Below, piece after piece: positions 63,274-64,000 of a stretch of 64,000 nucleotides of DNA (positions within the stretch are counted from its first letter, which is position 1; every line of letters starts with the position of its first letter). A program made the translations under genes and the position numbers. Under the pieces are notes generated by a model. The model worked only from the letters and a program-made list of their open reading frames with translations, did no database searches and was not told the origin of the DNA. Location of the stretch: the NCBI RefSeq assembly GCF_009647655.1, contig NZ_WJFD01000001.1, positions 992,001-1,056,000 on the forward strand, written 5' to 3'. This stretch comes from Chitinophaga sp. SYP-B3965. GTDB lineage: Bacteria; Bacteroidota; Bacteroidia; Chitinophagales; Chitinophagaceae.

Positions 63274-63392
63274 TTGCCGCGCAGTAAAGGGCGGAATGTT
63301 TCTTTATTTTGAGAGAGGTTTATTGCTTTGCAATTGCCGCGCAGCAAAGAGCGGAACATTTCTTTATTTTGAGAGAGATTATTGCTTTGCAA
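63274..63392. repeat. Duplicated about-60-bp segment over the 3' end of the SGNH gene
   Basis: Unit 1 (63274-63333, 60 bp) and unit 2 (63334-63392, 59 bp) are near-identical, with five substitutions and one length difference noted by eye. They share TTGCCGCGCAG, TTTCTTTATTTTGAGAGAG and ATTGCTTTGCAA. Unit 2 contains the last codons and stop of the SGNH hydrolase, and unit 1 repeats them in the gap. Confidence 0.8.
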
Positions 63393-64000
63393 TAATCTCT
63401 GCTAAATTCTTTGCCACCATCGCGTTGCCTTCTTTTGTAAGATGCACGCCGTCTGAAGTAAGGCTGCCTTTCTCCTTGTTCTCGGTATTATGCTGAAGAT
63501 TGTAATCCATGAATAATTTGCGGAGATCGCATAAGGGTAATTTTGTGTCTGTGCTGATCTTGCGGATCACGTCGCTGAACTTTGTGAGATCTGCATCCTG
63601 GGCATTTTCCCCGTCTTTCTTTTCTCCAATTACCGCTGGGGTACAGAGGATCAGTTTAGCACCATTGGCTGTTATCTTTTTGATGAGTGCACGATAGAAC
63701 TTTTCGAATTTATCCAGGTCTGTTCCGGTACCATGTGAGGTTTTGTGCCACACATCATTTACGCCGATATAGATCACTACAATATCCGGGTGTTTATTGA
63801 GTACATCGTCTTCCATGCGCAGGTAAAGATCGTAGACCTTGTTGCCACCGATACCGGCACCGATCAGATCATATCCATCTGCAGGCAGCATGGTTTTCAT
63901 CTGTGTAATATATCCTTCCGGACCAACCCCGGCCTGCGTGATAGAATCGCCAAAGAAGATCACTTTTTTCTTTTTGGCAGGTGCAAAAGAGAATAAAGCG
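63379..64000 (-). CDS. Exported SGNH/GDSL hydrolase (5' end beyond window)
   Basis: The frame is open to the window edge and reads ALFSFAPAKKKKVIFFGDSI there, so the end of a signal peptide and the SGNH block I are visible. Motifs: FFGDSITQAG (Ser of block I), GAGIGGNKVYDL (Gly of block II), IYIGVNDVWHKTSHGTG (block III, Asn), and DGVHLTKEGN (block V, Asp-x-x-His). The family covers esterases and acetyl-xylan or rhamnogalacturonan acetylesterases. The stop TAA at 63379 is inside the second unit of a 60-bp duplication. A GTG at 63963 is not needed as the start, because the frame extends further upstream. Confidence 0.88.
   Translation of the reverse strand, partial: ALFSFAPAKKKKVIFFGDSITQAGVGPEGYITQMKTMLPADGYDLIGAGIGGNKVYDLYLRMEDDVLNKHPDIVVIYIGVNDVWHKTSHGTGTDLDKFEKFYRALIKKITANGAKLILCTPAVIGEKKDGENAQDADLTKFSDVIRKISTDTKLPLCDLRKLFMDYNLQHNTENKEKGSLTSDGVHLTKEGNAMVAKNLAEIIAKQ

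Noticed and set aside
63274..63392. Insertion-sequence or attachment site
   Set aside because: Only a simple tandem copy of local sequence; no transposase, integrase or inverted ends seen.
1..64000. tRNA, rRNA or other classical RNA genes
   Set aside because: No cloverleaf or conserved rRNA stretch was recognised by reading; a covariance search was not possible here.

Overview
The window looks like chromosomal DNA of a Bacteroidota bacterium, most likely a Chitinophagaceae member (Chitinophaga-like). Supporting signs are two SusC/SusD pairs, an ECF sigma/FecR/TonB-receptor cluster, type IX secretion sorting domains of both A and B kinds, a sensor kinase with a two-component-regulator propeller, Bacteroidetes-type -7 promoter boxes (TAnnTTTG), and the absence of strong Shine-Dalgarno sequences. 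This placement is inferred from gene families, not from a marker gene. No rRNA, tRNA, CRISPR array, integrase or transposase was seen.

Layout. 1-2.8 kb: end of a membrane histidine kinase with its sigma-54-activating response regulator. 2.9-6.8 kb: tight operon of a small membrane protein, cupin, AhpD-like protein, lipoprotein hydrolase, exported DJ-1/PfpI protein and exported double-ABM protein, probably a small-molecule detoxification set. 6.9-11.8 kb: giant PKD-repeat T9SS type B protein. 11.8-15.7 kb: AT-richer block with an exported lipocalin-like protein, a PAS-LuxR regulator and two exported proteins. 15.7-20.1 kb: an 11-bp tandem repeat array, an OmpR/HK two-component system and a convergent TonB-dependent receptor. 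20.2-27.0 kb: ECF sigma, FecR anti-sigma, STN-domain TonB receptor and two related lipoproteins, an inducible uptake system of unknown substrate. 27.0-34.3 kb: an exported protein with a possible caspase-like (clan CD) dyad, bestrophin channel, a remnant of a DHFR/RibD-like gene, a small membrane protein, GH43 glycosidase, siderophore-type TonB receptor and a membrane-SRPBCC fusion.

34.3-37.1 kb holds a collagen-like/OmpA protein overlapping a T9SS type A protein. 37.2-41.4 kb is an AT-rich two-gene McrBC-like restriction module (DUF2357/PD-(D/E)XK nuclease plus MrcB_N/AAA+ motor), the clearest acquired defence island in the window. 41.6-53.8 kb is a polysaccharide/glycoside utilisation locus with two SusCD pairs, a lipoprotein, a DUF1080 protein and a Gfo/Idh/MocA oxidoreductase but no classical glycoside hydrolase. 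Its likely regulator is the divergent LacI protein at 54.2 kb, which has a perfect palindromic operator at its own promoter.

55.2-64 kb: ABC exporter, propeller-type sensor kinase plus NarL-type regulator, a DsbA-like/peroxiredoxin thiol pair, patatin phospholipase and the 3' part of an exported SGNH hydrolase running off the window. Its tail lies in a duplicated 60-bp segment. The less ordinary items are the McrBC-like island, the clan-CD-like protein, the detoxification operon, the hydrolase-free PUL and several repeat or regulatory structures between genes. None can be called a new system from sequence reading alone.
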